Origin: Asterionellopsis glacialis
Lineage: Eukaryota > Bacillariophyta > Plagiogrammaphyceae > Rhaphoneidales > Asterionellopsidaceae
Length of the DNA stretch: 39,691 nucleotides
Direction of reading: 5' to 3'
NCBI GenBank assembly: GCA_014885115.2
Contig: WKLE02000487.1
Location: forward strand, 1-39,691
Part shown: in pieces, positions 10,233 to 19,738 of the stretch
How the letters are laid out: each line of letters starts with the position of its first letter
How positions within the stretch are numbered: the stretch's first letter is position 1
The notes under the pieces: generated by a model
Told to the model about the DNA's origin: nothing
Database searches by the model: none
What the model saw: the letters and a program-made list of their open reading frames with translations, nothing else
Made by a program: the position numbers and the translations under genes

Positions 10233-11374
10233 AAAGGTCACAATTAATATATCCCATCAGCAAATTACTGTCTTACGAAGATTGTTGTCATATAAACATA
10301 AAGAGAATTGTTGTCTTGGGAGTCTTGGGAAAGAATGAGCCCCTGGCCAAAGGTTCTTCACAGTATAGGTGCAGACAGAATTTTTTGAGTATTGCCATGG
10401 TGGCAGAAAGACATGATGATGTGCAACTAATACATAGACTTGCCACTGTGGATAATGTTAAAGGTTGGCATGATGGATATGGAAAGCAATCTAAATGGTT
10501 TATAAAAGATCAAGAAAATGTGTTTAATTGATCACCAACAGCATACAAAGCATTTGAGGTATACAAAAAAGGATTGTCAAAGAAGATGGAAGCAATTGGT
10601 AGTTGGAAAAAAATTGAAAAAGAAAAAGATGCAGATTAGATGGTTAGTACTTCTATTACATGGTTGAACTGCAAGAGGAACAAAATACATTAGACAAACA
10701 GCATCCAGGTGAGATAATCCTGTGTGCAGGAATAAGGTTTTGGATAGAAAGGGGAAAAAATACTTAGAAAATACAACATAGTTGCATGAGATCTGTTCTG
10801 TGAGTCACAATACAGAAAAAGAACAAATTGGAAAACATAAAAAAATTTTAAAAATATTATTCGTGCTATGCACTTGTGTACATTGCCAATTGCAACAAAA
10901 TTCAAACAGCGACTCACCTGATAACTGCAAATATAAAGACAGGCACAAGACAAAGGTGGTAACAATTTCCTACAACAGAACAATTGATGACAATGGTGGT
11001 GGTCATGGTGAGGTAAACAACGAGGTAACAGTAACAAATAATGAATAGAGCCATTTGAGAGTAACTGGGTACAAGCTTAAAAGATATGGGCAAAAAGGAT
11101 GGTGTCATGGGTTCTCATGTTGAGAAAACAGTGCATATTGGGAATGCAAACATGGGAGGAGGACTCCTCTAAGGTCCTGACAGGTCTTGGCTGGATCACA
11201 CACACATTTTCACAGATAGCCACTGTCCTCTACTGTCATAACAATTATGATCAATTTACCACCGTCCATGGGCTCATTCTTTCCCAAGACAACAATTCTC
11301 TTTACGTTTTTATACGACAACAATCTTCGTAAGACAGTAATTCGCTGAGGGGATATATTATTTAATGTGACTTT
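10233..11374 (+). mobile_element. Decayed DNA-transposon fragment with inverted flanks
   Basis: Inverted arms of about 90-95 bp lie at 10245-10340 and 11270-11360; they share runs such as TTACTGTCTTACGAAGATTG and AAAGAGAATTGTTGTC, and weaker similarity reaches about 10233 and 11374. The left arm carries a duplicated GTCTTGGGA. Between them is a plus-strand transposase remnant: SQYRCRQNF at about 10358, then LIHRLATVDNVKG and GWHDGYGK, followed by stops and frame changes to about 11045. The same motifs occur in the pseudogene at 34999-36603. Only the C-terminal part of the transposase is present, so this looks like an internally deleted, non-autonomous, dead copy. CpG is scarce inside. Confidence 0.75.
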
Positions 11375-11785
11375 GTATGGATCCAGTTTATTACACATAC
11401 TGTCTGTCTATCCCTCGGTATCCCCTTCGCGCGAAATGCGCTTTGAAAACGCCAATGATGAGCATGCATGCAAAGAAACAATAACAGCAAGGCAAGACAT
11501 CGTCACAAAACTTGAGACCAAAGACGGGAAACTGTGCACATACAGCGAGTCCTCTGCAGTCTTTTCTCAACTGCACACAGAGCAGACAACAAGACAACGC
11601 AGCGGAAATTGGGCAAGTTCTCACAAGATCACCAGCTGACTGTCCGTACTTTCAATTTCGACTATTACACTGTTCAAACAAATTTCCACATCGATTGTCA
11701 ATTCGAATAGATCTGTGCTGGTGTATGTCGTGTAATGTTGGTCAGAAGCCAAAAAGATAGATTAGATTGAAGATATAAAATCATT
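11375..11785. promoter_or_regulatory. 5' flank of the DGDG synthase gene
   Basis: About 410 bp between the transposon relic and the DGDG synthase start. A palindrome TTCGCGCGAA at about 11429 contains a TTTCGCGC-like E2F core on the minus strand. Its use is not shown. No gene is supported here. Confidence 0.3.
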
Positions 11786-14182
11786 ATGCAGGAATCATCA
11801 AAAGACAACGACAACAATAAAGACGACAATAAGGTTCAAGCGCCAGCAAGTTTTGAGCAAGAATTGAAGTCTAGGATGTCCATCGAAGAAGAAGAATCAT
11901 CATCATTGCCAGCATCTCCCAATGCCATAGAATCCAACACCATTAATCAAAATGACAGTGAAAGTGAAAATGACATTGATGAATTGTCGGACCTAAGTAA
12001 TCCACTGCGAAAGATATCTGTCGTAACGACTGCATGTCTTCCATGGAGGACAGGGACAGCGGTAAACCCATTTTTACGTGCATTGTACTTGACTCGTGGA
12101 AGACCTAAGCATTATGTCACACTTGTGATTCCGTGGTTGGAAGATGAGGCTTCACGTGAAAAGTTATACGGAAAACCATGTTTTGCAGATCAAAATGAAC
12201 AAGAGGAATGGATTCGTACCTATGCTCGTGAACGTGCGAATTGTGCCGAAGAAGAAAAGGCAATGAATATTTTATTTTATCCAGCGGTATATCATCAAGT
12301 GTTTGGTTCAATTTTTCCGTCAGTGGATATATGTTCCTTAATTGATGATAAAGATGCAGATGTAGCCATTTTAGAAGAACCTGAACATTTAAATTGGTTT
12401 CGTGTCCCAACACAATCAATAGAACCTTCATTGTCATCATCCACAACAGCAACTGCAACAACAGCAACTACTAGTACAACACCCGAGAAACAATCTCAAG
12501 AAGCAGGAGAACCACGCGAAACTGGTACAACTGACTCTGAAGCATCTGCTGCGGCTGATGAAGTACCAACTACTCTTCTTGAAATGTGCTTGTCGAATGA
12601 TGCAGTAGACGATGAGAATAATGATGCGGGGCAAAAAGAGGAAGAAAGCAAGAATAATGAAAAACAAACTCTTTCACCATCGGGGAGTAATAATTCGTTA
12701 TCTGCGAACGTAGCAACAGCAGACGATACCAAACAAAAAGATATTGAAGAATTAGGTTGGGCGCATAAGTTTCGATTTGTTGTGGGTATCCTTCATACCA
12801 ATTACTCGGCATATATGAAACAATACGGAATTGGAACGTCCTTGATTGGTGCACCTGCCATTACTGTATTGAGTAGTATTGTCGTCAAGGCCTATTGTCA
12901 CAAGGTTATTCGACTTAGTGCTGTCTTACCATCACTAGTAGCAGAACGAGAAGTTACTTGCAACGTGCATGGTGTTCGAGGTGAATTTCTATATGGTGTC
13001 AATACAAACGAGGAAGACAAGGATGATGTTGCTGTGAAAACTATTGTAGAAGGTGATGAGGAAGGTGAAGAAGAGGAGGTGAAAGAAGAAAAAGAAGCAC
13101 CACATGCTGCTGTATACTTTATTGGAAAAATTATGTGGGCAAAAGGCTTTGATAAGTTACTTGATATCCAAGACAAATTCCGCAAAAAGACTGGACAATA
13201 TTTTCCAATTGATGTATACGGTGCTGGACCAGAAGAGAAAGCCATCACACGTGCATTTTATGGACGTGGCGGACCACAAGAAAAAGATCGAGCTGAATCT
13301 CAAGTATCGTCTACTTCAGAACCATCAATGTCAAGTACAGATGCTCGTGCAGCTACCATTTTTGATGACCCAATACCACTCAGAGAAAGGATCTATTCTG
13401 TAACCAATGACTGTGACGAACATGAAGGTATTGAGGTAGCAAGGGATGATATTGATTCACTCCAACTTGTGAACCGTAATGACCACATTGTTCAGTATGA
13501 AGGTCAAACCAACCCACTTGAAATCATTGGTGATGTGTCGAAGCTGTCACTTACTACAGCAACATTAACGAGTCAGGCAGTGTTCAAATTGGCTGACTCA
13601 CTTGTGTGTCACGGAATATTCATGATGGATGACGATGAAGAGGGCGGCGAGGAAATTCTGAGTAAGGCATCATCGTTTATTTTTGATCCACCACAATCAT
13701 TACATGAATGGCGTCGTCAACCAATTCCAGCTAGATTCCTAGGAGTAAAGGATCATGCCTTGTTGAGAGATATTAAAGAACACAAAATATTCTTAAATGC
13801 ATCCATAACTGAAGTACTTTGTACAACAACGAACGAAGCATTGGCAATGGGGAAATTTGTGATCATTCCCAAACATCCATCGAATGAGTTTTTCTTACAA
13901 TTTCCAAATTGTTTGGCCTACGAAACAATCAAGGATTGCGTATTGAAACTTCAATATGCTTTGCAGAATGAACCAGAACCTTTGTCAGAACAACACATTC
14001 ATCAACTTGCTTGGGAGGGTGCCATTGAACGTCTTTTTGAGGTTTCAAAGCTAACCAAAAAGGAAATGAAGCAAAAGAACAGTCCCAATGCTAGTATAGC
14101 AAGATTACATGTGGAATTCGGTAAAAAGAGTCATACGTTTGGGAAATTCTTCAGCAGTATTTCACAAGGAGATTCGAAGTAG
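11786..14182 (+). CDS. DGD: Digalactosyldiacylglycerol synthase (GT4 family)
   Basis: Transfers galactose from UDP-galactose to MGDG to make DGDG, the bilayer-forming galactolipid of thylakoids; acts at the plastid envelope. Single exon, 798 residues, ATG at 11786. Family blocks are clear: TTACLPWRTGTAVNP near residue 80, LVIPWLEDEASREKLYG near 115, VGILHTNYSAYMKQYG near 333, YFIGKIMWAKGFDKLLDI near 445, VYGAGPEE near 475 and a C-terminal CTTTNEALAMGKF / HPSNEFFLQFPNC near 675-710. It is much longer than DGD2-type plant enzymes because of two insertions: an S/T/E/N-rich one at about 207-320 and a second, acidic and variable one at about 487-640. No N-terminal presequence of the plastid type is visible; the first 75 residues are acidic and disordered. 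DGD1- or DGD2-like cannot be decided. Confidence 0.94.
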   Translation: MQESSKDNDNNKDDNKVQAPASFEQELKSRMSIEEEESSSLPASPNAIESNTINQNDSESENDIDELSDLSNPLRKISVVTTACLPWRTGTAVNPFLRALYLTRGRPKHYVTLVIPWLEDEASREKLYGKPCFADQNEQEEWIRTYARERANCAEEEKAMNILFYPAVYHQVFGSIFPSVDICSLIDDKDADVAILEEPEHLNWFRVPTQSIEPSLSSSTTATATTATTSTTPEKQSQEAGEPRETGTTDSEASAAADEVPTTLLEMCLSNDAVDDENNDAGQKEEESKNNEKQTLSPSGSNNSLSANVATADDTKQKDIEELGWAHKFRFVVGILHTNYSAYMKQYGIGTSLIGAPAITVLSSIVVKAYCHKVIRLSAVLPSLVAEREVTCNVHGVRGEFLYGVNTNEEDKDDVAVKTIVEGDEEGEEEEVKEEKEAPHAAVYFIGKIMWAKGFDKLLDIQDKFRKKTGQYFPIDVYGAGPEEKAITRAFYGRGGPQEKDRAESQVSSTSEPSMSSTDARAATIFDDPIPLRERIYSVTNDCDEHEGIEVARDDIDSLQLVNRNDHIVQYEGQTNPLEIIGDVSKLSLTTATLTSQAVFKLADSLVCHGIFMMDDDEEGGEEILSKASSFIFDPPQSLHEWRRQPIPARFLGVKDHALLRDIKEHKIFLNASITEVLCTTTNEALAMGKFVIIPKHPSNEFFLQFPNCLAYETIKDCVLKLQYALQNEPEPLSEQHIHQLAWEGAIERLFEVSKLTKKEMKQKNSPNASIARLHVEFGKKSHTFGKFFSSISQGDSK

Positions 14183-14287
14183 ACATAATATTAAATTTCT
14201 CTCTACTAGAATCCTACAACAGCTTACTTTCTCCACACAAAAAACGCCCCTTTTTCTTATTCTACATATACAAGCAGTCTAATCTGT

Positions 14288-15748
14288 TCATGTACCAGGG
14301 GGTACTAATTCTGCATCTTTATGATATACATCTTTAGGCAAGACATTTTCATAAACTTGGCCATTTTCAAATTCAACAGTATAGGATGCTGTTCTCCCAT
14401 GATCATCAAAGTAAACCTCACGTACAATTGCTTCATAATGAAACTTACCCTCTGTGACAAAAACATCATCACCTACATCAAATTCTTCATAATTAATAGG
14501 AGTCGTATCAGAATCATCATCTTCACTACTGTTGCTACTATTACTACTGGATATTGATTTTTTCTTTCTAGTATTGCTGCTACCACTTTTACCACCTTCA
14601 GCCGAAGCTGCAGCTGCACGTTTTTGTGCACGAGAAAGACGCGCTGAAGAAGATGGACTTGGTTCATCTTTCGTCGTCGTCTCACCAGTATTCGTATTGC
14701 TTTCACCACCTTCACTATTGGCACGTCGCTTGGCGCGAGTTGCCCGTGCGGATGCTGAAGCACTCACATCATTATTACTATTATTATTTGCTGTTGTTGT
14801 TGTTGTTGTTGGAGGTGACTGTGTTTGTTTTCGTTTACGTCTGTTCAATGGTGGTGATTCCATTGACTTTTTCTGTGGTTGTTTCGAAGAAGATGATGGC
14901 CCATCATCTTCTGACTTATCAGCACTACTACTAATTTTTGTTTTGTTTAATGCAGCTAGGAAGTTTAATGCCGCTTTCGGTGGAGCTGCTACACTTCCAC
15001 CTCCTTTCCCACCACCACTTGTAATTGTAGAAGCAGAAGCTGAGGGATTCAATCGTGATTTTTTAGTCATGGAAGACGGTACAGTCGAAGACCCACCACC
15101 GCCGCTGCCAACAGCAACACTGGAAGGACTGATGTTGTTGTTGCTGTTCATACCTGAGTTGTTTTGTCCTACTGCCAATCTATTATGTCTTGGTGCTGGT
15201 TTTTGAAATGAATGTGGTTTACCCATCATACTTCCTCTCATACCCCCTACTCCACCTCCGCTTAAACTTAATGAATCCTTTCTTCCACCAACAGCTGAAC
15301 GAATAAAGTGACTCTTACCAGATGACGACGGTGTAGGCATTTGTGTTAATGGTTGCTGTTGTGGTTTTGGTTTCAAAGGCTTTGCTTGAAGCCGAGATGG
15401 ATGGCCACGATGAGGAGGCAAACTTTGCGGTTGTTGTTGCTGTTCTGTTAATCCAGAAGCTGTAGCAGATGGTTCTCCCCCAAAGGATGGAACTGCAGGT
15501 GGACGAGCAGGTTCATGTAATTGAATGACATTGAAAGCTTCACGGCATTTTTCATATATTTCAAGTAATTTAGCTTGATCTGATTTTTGATAAGCCGCAG
15601 CACTGCCACCAGAAGATTCATCATTATCGATGTAATCTCTTTCTGATAGAAGGAGTGCGCGTGCTTGTGACATGGTTGATTCACTCAACACAGCAAGAGC
15701 GGCTGCATATTCTTCTTGTTGTGATAATGAAGAACTTTTCGATTTCAT
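14288..15748 (-). CDS. Low-complexity protein with C-terminal Tudor-like domain
   Basis: A 486-residue single-exon gene, ATG at 15748. The C-terminal 60 residues (about 424-484) start DVGDDVFVTEG and include EAIVREVYFDDHGRTASY, YTVEFENGQVYENVLPKD: the strand pattern of a Tudor/SGF29-like barrel that reads methylated lysine or arginine. A helical stretch occupies residues 10-90 (LSESTMSQARALLLSERDY). The middle 330 residues are disordered: Q/P-rich, then G/S-rich, then S/T/N-rich with several basic nuclear-localisation-like clusters (NRRKRKQ, KRAAAAS, TRKKKS). Likely a chromatin reader or complex subunit in the nucleus; SGF29 itself has two Tudor folds, and only one is evident here. It converges on the DGDG synthase gene with a 105-nt gap. 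Confidence 0.8.
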   Translation of the reverse strand: MKSKSSSLSQQEEYAAALAVLSESTMSQARALLLSERDYIDNDESSGGSAAAYQKSDQAKLLEIYEKCREAFNVIQLHEPARPPAVPSFGGEPSATASGLTEQQQQPQSLPPHRGHPSRLQAKPLKPKPQQQPLTQMPTPSSSGKSHFIRSAVGGRKDSLSLSGGGVGGMRGSMMGKPHSFQKPAPRHNRLAVGQNNSGMNSNNNISPSSVAVGSGGGGSSTVPSSMTKKSRLNPSASASTITSGGGKGGGSVAAPPKAALNFLAALNKTKISSSADKSEDDGPSSSSKQPQKKSMESPPLNRRKRKQTQSPPTTTTTTANNNSNNDVSASASARATRAKRRANSEGGESNTNTGETTTKDEPSPSSSARLSRAQKRAAAASAEGGKSGSSNTRKKKSISSSNSSNSSEDDDSDTTPINYEEFDVGDDVFVTEGKFHYEAIVREVYFDDHGRTASYTVEFENGQVYENVLPKDVYHKDAELVPPGT

Positions 15749-16191
15749 TTTTATTTGAATATGTCAACCAAAGTATGTCCACGATCTATGATGGTTCTTT
15801 TAAAACTGGGCAGCACCAAGTGTAGGACTAAAGGAACAATGGATCTATAGATAGAGGAGCCTTGTGGTAGCAGTGTCGACAACGTGACTCTCAAGAGTTT
15901 CTTGCAGGCAGTCTGTTTTCTTGATTCGTTCTTGAGAGAGAGAGAGATCTAAAAGGTGGAAAGAGTTACGGAACGACGGGAAGTGCAACTTCAAGTCCAA
16001 GCAACAAGAGGAAAACGTCACTTCCGAACTTTTATTAATAACTGGTACGTTCACCACAATACCAAGTACCTTCACCTCAAACAAATGCACAGAACAAATT
16101 ACCACAAGAAGTAGCCAACGACAAACCAGATAGTGCAACAACAGCCGAACACAAGAGTATAGATCATCATTAAGAAAAATAGCGAGGGATC
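15749..16191. promoter_or_regulatory. Shared divergent promoter region
   Basis: The 443 bp between the starts of the Tudor-like gene (-) and the peroxisomal carrier (+) should serve both. It contains a GA tract near 15932-15948. No coding potential is supported. Confidence 0.5.
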
Positions 16192-17205
16192 ATGGCAACA
16201 GATCTCTTTACATGGTCAAATCTTGTTCATGCAACATGCGGTGGATTAGGTTCTGCTATATCCATTACAGCTGTTTTCCCACTTGAAACAGCACGAACAC
16301 GTCTTCAAGTAGATCCAGATATGAAACCTCGTTCTTCATTACCATTAGTTGAGGTCATACGTAAAAAGGAAGGTTGGGGTGCATTGTATCGTGGATGGTC
16401 ATCCTTGGTAGTAGCGTTATTCCTAACCAACTTTACCTATTTTTATATCTTTCATGGACTTCGACATCATACTAATAATACTTCTGATGTTGATGGCAAT
16501 GCATCTGATAACAACAGTGGTAGAAGTAATAGTCTTTTGGGTCTCCTTGCAACTGACTTGGGTTGTGCATCTATAGCAGGTATTATGACAGTCCTATTTA
16601 CAAATCCATTTTGGGTTGTCAATACTCGATTAAAGCTTCAAGGTGTACCTGGTCATTCATCCCGTGAAATTAAAAAATTGAAACGACCCATGTATCGTGG
16701 AACCTTACATTGTTTATCTTGCATTTGGAATGAGGAAGGATTACTTGCATTATGGGCAGGTACAACAAGTTCATTGTTATTAGTTACAAATCCAGCATTA
16801 CAATTTATGGTCTATGAAGCCTTGAAACGGAGTGATGTATTCCATATTTGGGCAACATCCTTCTTTAGTTTGTTTCTTTCGTCTTCAAAAGTATCATCAT
16901 CCCCAACCTCATCATCTACAACACTATCCTTACAACATTTTTTCAATGGAGCCATGGCAAAATTAGTAGCAACTGTTCTTACCTACCCATTACAAGTCAT
17001 TCAAACACGACGTCGGGCAGGATTTGTCCGTATGAGTATTACCAAACAAATTACAAGCATCACTCGAGGGAGTGGAATACGCGGATTATACCGTGGTCTT
17101 GAATCCAAAATAACCCAAACTTGCCTCACAGCAGCACTCATGTTTTTTATATATGAACATTTGGCTACAGCCGTGTTTGCAATTGCAGGTGTCTCAAAGC
17201 AATGA
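16192..17205 (+). CDS. Peroxisomal adenine-nucleotide carrier, PMP34/SLC25A17 type
   Basis: Mitochondrial-carrier family protein of 337 residues, single exon, ATG at 16192. Three repeats with the carrier signature are visible: FPLETARTRLQVD (about residue 29), NPFWVVNTRLKLQG (about 139) and YPLQVIQTRRRAGF (about 264). The altered second signature (PFWVVNTRLKL), NPALQFMVYEALKR and the C-terminal LTAALMFFIYEHL are typical of the peroxisomal branch (PMP34 in animals, PXN in plants, ANT1 in yeast), which exchanges ATP, AMP, CoA or NAD for beta-oxidation. It has N/S-rich inserts at about 97-115 and 228-243, making it about 30 residues longer than human PMP34. No presequence, as usual for the family. 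The exact substrate cannot be read from the sequence. Confidence 0.92.
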   Translation: MATDLFTWSNLVHATCGGLGSAISITAVFPLETARTRLQVDPDMKPRSSLPLVEVIRKKEGWGALYRGWSSLVVALFLTNFTYFYIFHGLRHHTNNTSDVDGNASDNNSGRSNSLLGLLATDLGCASIAGIMTVLFTNPFWVVNTRLKLQGVPGHSSREIKKLKRPMYRGTLHCLSCIWNEEGLLALWAGTTSSLLLVTNPALQFMVYEALKRSDVFHIWATSFFSLFLSSSKVSSSPTSSSTTLSLQHFFNGAMAKLVATVLTYPLQVIQTRRRAGFVRMSITKQITSITRGSGIRGLYRGLESKITQTCLTAALMFFIYEHLATAVFAIAGVSKQ

Positions 17206-17997
17206 TTTTTACGACGAGAAAAGATATAGTAGGTCATGTTGTAAGGCAGGGGGGGAGGGGCTGTAGATTAAAACGATCTCCCGTTGGTGTCGAATTCTAA
17301 AAATCTTGTCACGATTTGAAATTTTGTTGGAGTGTGTTGTGTAAATTAGTGTAGATACCTATTAATTAGAGACTTTGCAATATCAACGAAGACTTTAAAA
17401 CGTTCAGAAACGTCTTCCGAGCATTGAGCTCAGGTTTGATATCTACCGAGACTTATATTTAACTTCAGTTATCTATGTTGTATCGGGCGTGAACTGTTGT
17501 GTTAGGACTTGGGGCCTAAAGGAACCTCTCTAGAGGAGAGGAGGAAAGATGAGTAAGAGGAATTGCAAATTCTTTTAGTACTGTATTTTTAGTCTCGACT
17601 TTCGAGTGGGAGTGGGAGAGTACATCATATAATAATAATATTCTGACTACCGTCTGCGTTAGGTGCAAAGTCTCTCTAGAAAAGTCCTAAATAGAGATAA
17701 GAGTATTTTGGAACTGGCCTGGCCGGTTCTGTGCGGGGAGTCCGTGCGGTTCCCAGTTATCATCTCTGTTGGTCGAATGAATCGGCAAAATAGCATTTTT
17801 TGTCGGACGCATATGCTCGGAGTATTCTGTTCAGCGTGAACGTAGTAATTGTAGACAAGATAACGCAACTCGTTTCTCAAGAATAATTTTGAAATTCAAA
17901 TTTAGGCGCGCACTCACTGTGTTGTGTTGCCTTTGTCCATGATACACTGTTCGCAGACTCACAACACAGAGCATCGCACTCAAGAGAGATCACAAAA
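17206..17997. other. Intergenic region, no gene seen
   Basis: About 790 bp between two genes in the same direction. It has the 3' flank of the carrier, a G-rich tract near 17249, a palindromic CCTCTCTAGAGAGG-like element at about 17524-17537 and short AT repeats. No RNA gene is recognised. Confidence 0.5.
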
Positions 17998-18627
17998 ATG
18001 GCACCAATCAATCTCATCAATGTGGAATGCTACACAAAGTATTACTCGGACAATTCTGTAGTGACGGCCAAACAAGCCAAGGAAGTGTTTTTCTTGACTA
18101 CGGATGACTTGAAATATTTGGACTATACACGTCCCAAGGGATGGTCTGCTTACAGTATGGGAACAGGAAGTTGCAAGCTCTTTAATGCACATGAGGTACG
18201 ACGTAAGGCGATACGAAAGTTGGGGAGTGTGTCAGCTTTGATCAAGAAAGCGGAAGCTTTGAATCAACGAAGACTTAACAAGGCCGAACGTGACGAAGTC
18301 AAACGTCAAGAGGAACGACGTCGTCAGCAAGAAGCAGCAGCTGAAGCTGAACGTAAACGAATAGCTGATTTAGAAGCCAAGAAACAAGCACGATTGGAAA
18401 AGAAACGCCAGGCAGAACAACAAGTGAAGGACGCTCAATCTTGGAGAAGCCTCGTCAAGTCCTTAGATGGGACAGATGTTGCCATACTGGAAGACCCAAC
18501 TGCACTTGCGTCGTTGATGCGGGACATTCATGATTGGAAGAAACAGAAATCATCAATGTCAGCAGCGACGACTCCAAAGAATATTAAGAAAGAAAATGTT
18601 GCGTTGAAAGAGGTGAGCCCAAACTAA
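17998..18627 (+). CDS. Small XPA-C-domain-like protein with coiled coil
   Basis: A 209-residue single-exon gene, ATG at 17998 in context AAAATGG. Residues 20-90 resemble the C-terminal DNA-binding half of XPA-type domains: VTAKQAKEVFFLTTDDL followed by LDYTR, then GSCKLFNAHEVRRKAIRKLGS. In XPA the comparable order is a helix with TKTEAK, a strand with YLL, then a helix before W/GS. The zinc finger that precedes this in true XPA is missing. Residues 95-155 are a highly charged coiled coil (KRQEERRRQQ, ERKRIADLEAKKQARLEKKR), and the C-terminal 50 residues have a short helix and a basic tail. It may bind DNA or nuclear proteins; true nucleotide-excision-repair function is not implied. The domain match is by eye and tentative. 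Confidence 0.8.
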   Translation: MAPINLINVECYTKYYSDNSVVTAKQAKEVFFLTTDDLKYLDYTRPKGWSAYSMGTGSCKLFNAHEVRRKAIRKLGSVSALIKKAEALNQRRLNKAERDEVKRQEERRRQQEAAAEAERKRIADLEAKKQARLEKKRQAEQQVKDAQSWRSLVKSLDGTDVAILEDPTALASLMRDIHDWKKQKSSMSAATTPKNIKKENVALKEVSPN

Positions 18628-18699
18628 TGATTGTGGAAAAGACCACTTCTGTAATGTAGATGATACGGATGGTATTTTGATCAAGACTTTTGATGGATT

Positions 18700-19296
18700 C
18701 TAATTATGCACCAACAGAATGGAATTCCGCCCACAAGTTCCGGAGAGCCCGCCGTTCATTCTACAAAAATATTCTCCTGGCGATTTTGCATATCTTTTGG
18801 TGTCAACAAGGTCAGAAGCCATGATGGTAGTTGTAGGTTGGTGACGAACGGATCTGAATAAGAAGCTGGACATTAATTTTTTGGCTAGATACAAACAACT
18901 GATACAATATCACAACCTTAATATCGGAACTACTGTGCTAGCTGTTCTTTGTTTATTTGTATGATCAAGAATGACAGCATGTGCTCCGTATACTATAGAT
19001 CCACCATAATTGCAATTTTGTACAATACTATCATCTTGATAAACTCCTGTCAACTTATGAAGGACCTCTGAGTGGTGTTTATGCTGGTGTTGAAGTAGTA
19101 GAACAGACAATGACAATAAATCTGCTCATCTATCCTTTCCATTCGTATCGTTGTTGTTATTTTTGCCATTCTTGTTCTCGTCATTATCATCCAACATTGC
19201 TTCGGACTCTAATGGAGCCCAAATGTACATGCCCGTAAACGGCAATCTGAAGAAATCGAAAAACGAAGCATCCGAGCAGCCACATGACACAATCAT
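18700..19296 (-). other. Possible minus-strand gene: one frame with two internal TGA codons
   Basis: From an ATG at 19294-19296 one minus-strand frame runs 199 codons to a TAG at 18700-18702, broken only by TGA at 19126-19128 and TGA at 18910-18912. The pieces are 56, 71 and 69 residues; the first starts MIVSCGCSDASFFDFF, the second contains VQNCNYGGSIVYGAH, the third contains MASDLVDTKRYAKSPGEYF. It would sit neatly between a convergent neighbour ending at 18627 and a divergent one starting at 19739. I found no phase-compatible GT-AG introns removing the stops and no obvious SECIS element. It may be a decayed gene, a selenoprotein, a gene with unseen introns or chance. Confidence 0.25.
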
Positions 19297-19738
19297 CTCT
19301 CACTCACTCACCCTCGCTCGCTCGGACGGATAGCTGTGTTGAAGTTGAGATGAGTCGACAGGGTCGGGTACCGGTACTGAGCTACTGGTAGGTCCTACAT
19401 ACGGTCAGTCAGCAGCACGATTTTTTGGTTTTCTGATATTCGATGATGTCATTATTTCCGACACACAGAATAATTATGCGCATATCTGCACGACCATAGT
19501 AACAGCAGATCGATTTTTCCACGGTATGTTTTGTTTGGTTACTTCAAATCCTTGTGTTGGTGGGGAACACGTACGAAAAAAGCGCGTGGAAGCAAAGAAC
19601 AACCACACATCACTCAGCTTGTCTCGTTACAGCAATACACTTCAGACACACAGCTGCTGCGGAAAAAAATTCTGTGTGGCGACTGCAAAGAGTGGACCTT
19701 GATAGTATACATTGTTCATCTCTGAAAAAGTAGTAATC

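Noticed and set aside
14532..15206. 224-residue plus-strand frame opposite the Tudor-like gene
   Set aside because: It consists of L/V/F runs produced by antisense Q/S/T repeats.
15845..16141. 98-residue minus-strand frame in the divergent promoter
   Set aside because: It has no ATG at its start and no domain, and lies between two gene starts.
19712..19738. Upstream extension of IF-3
   Set aside because: The extension has no ATG; the ATG at 19739 gives a proper signal peptide.
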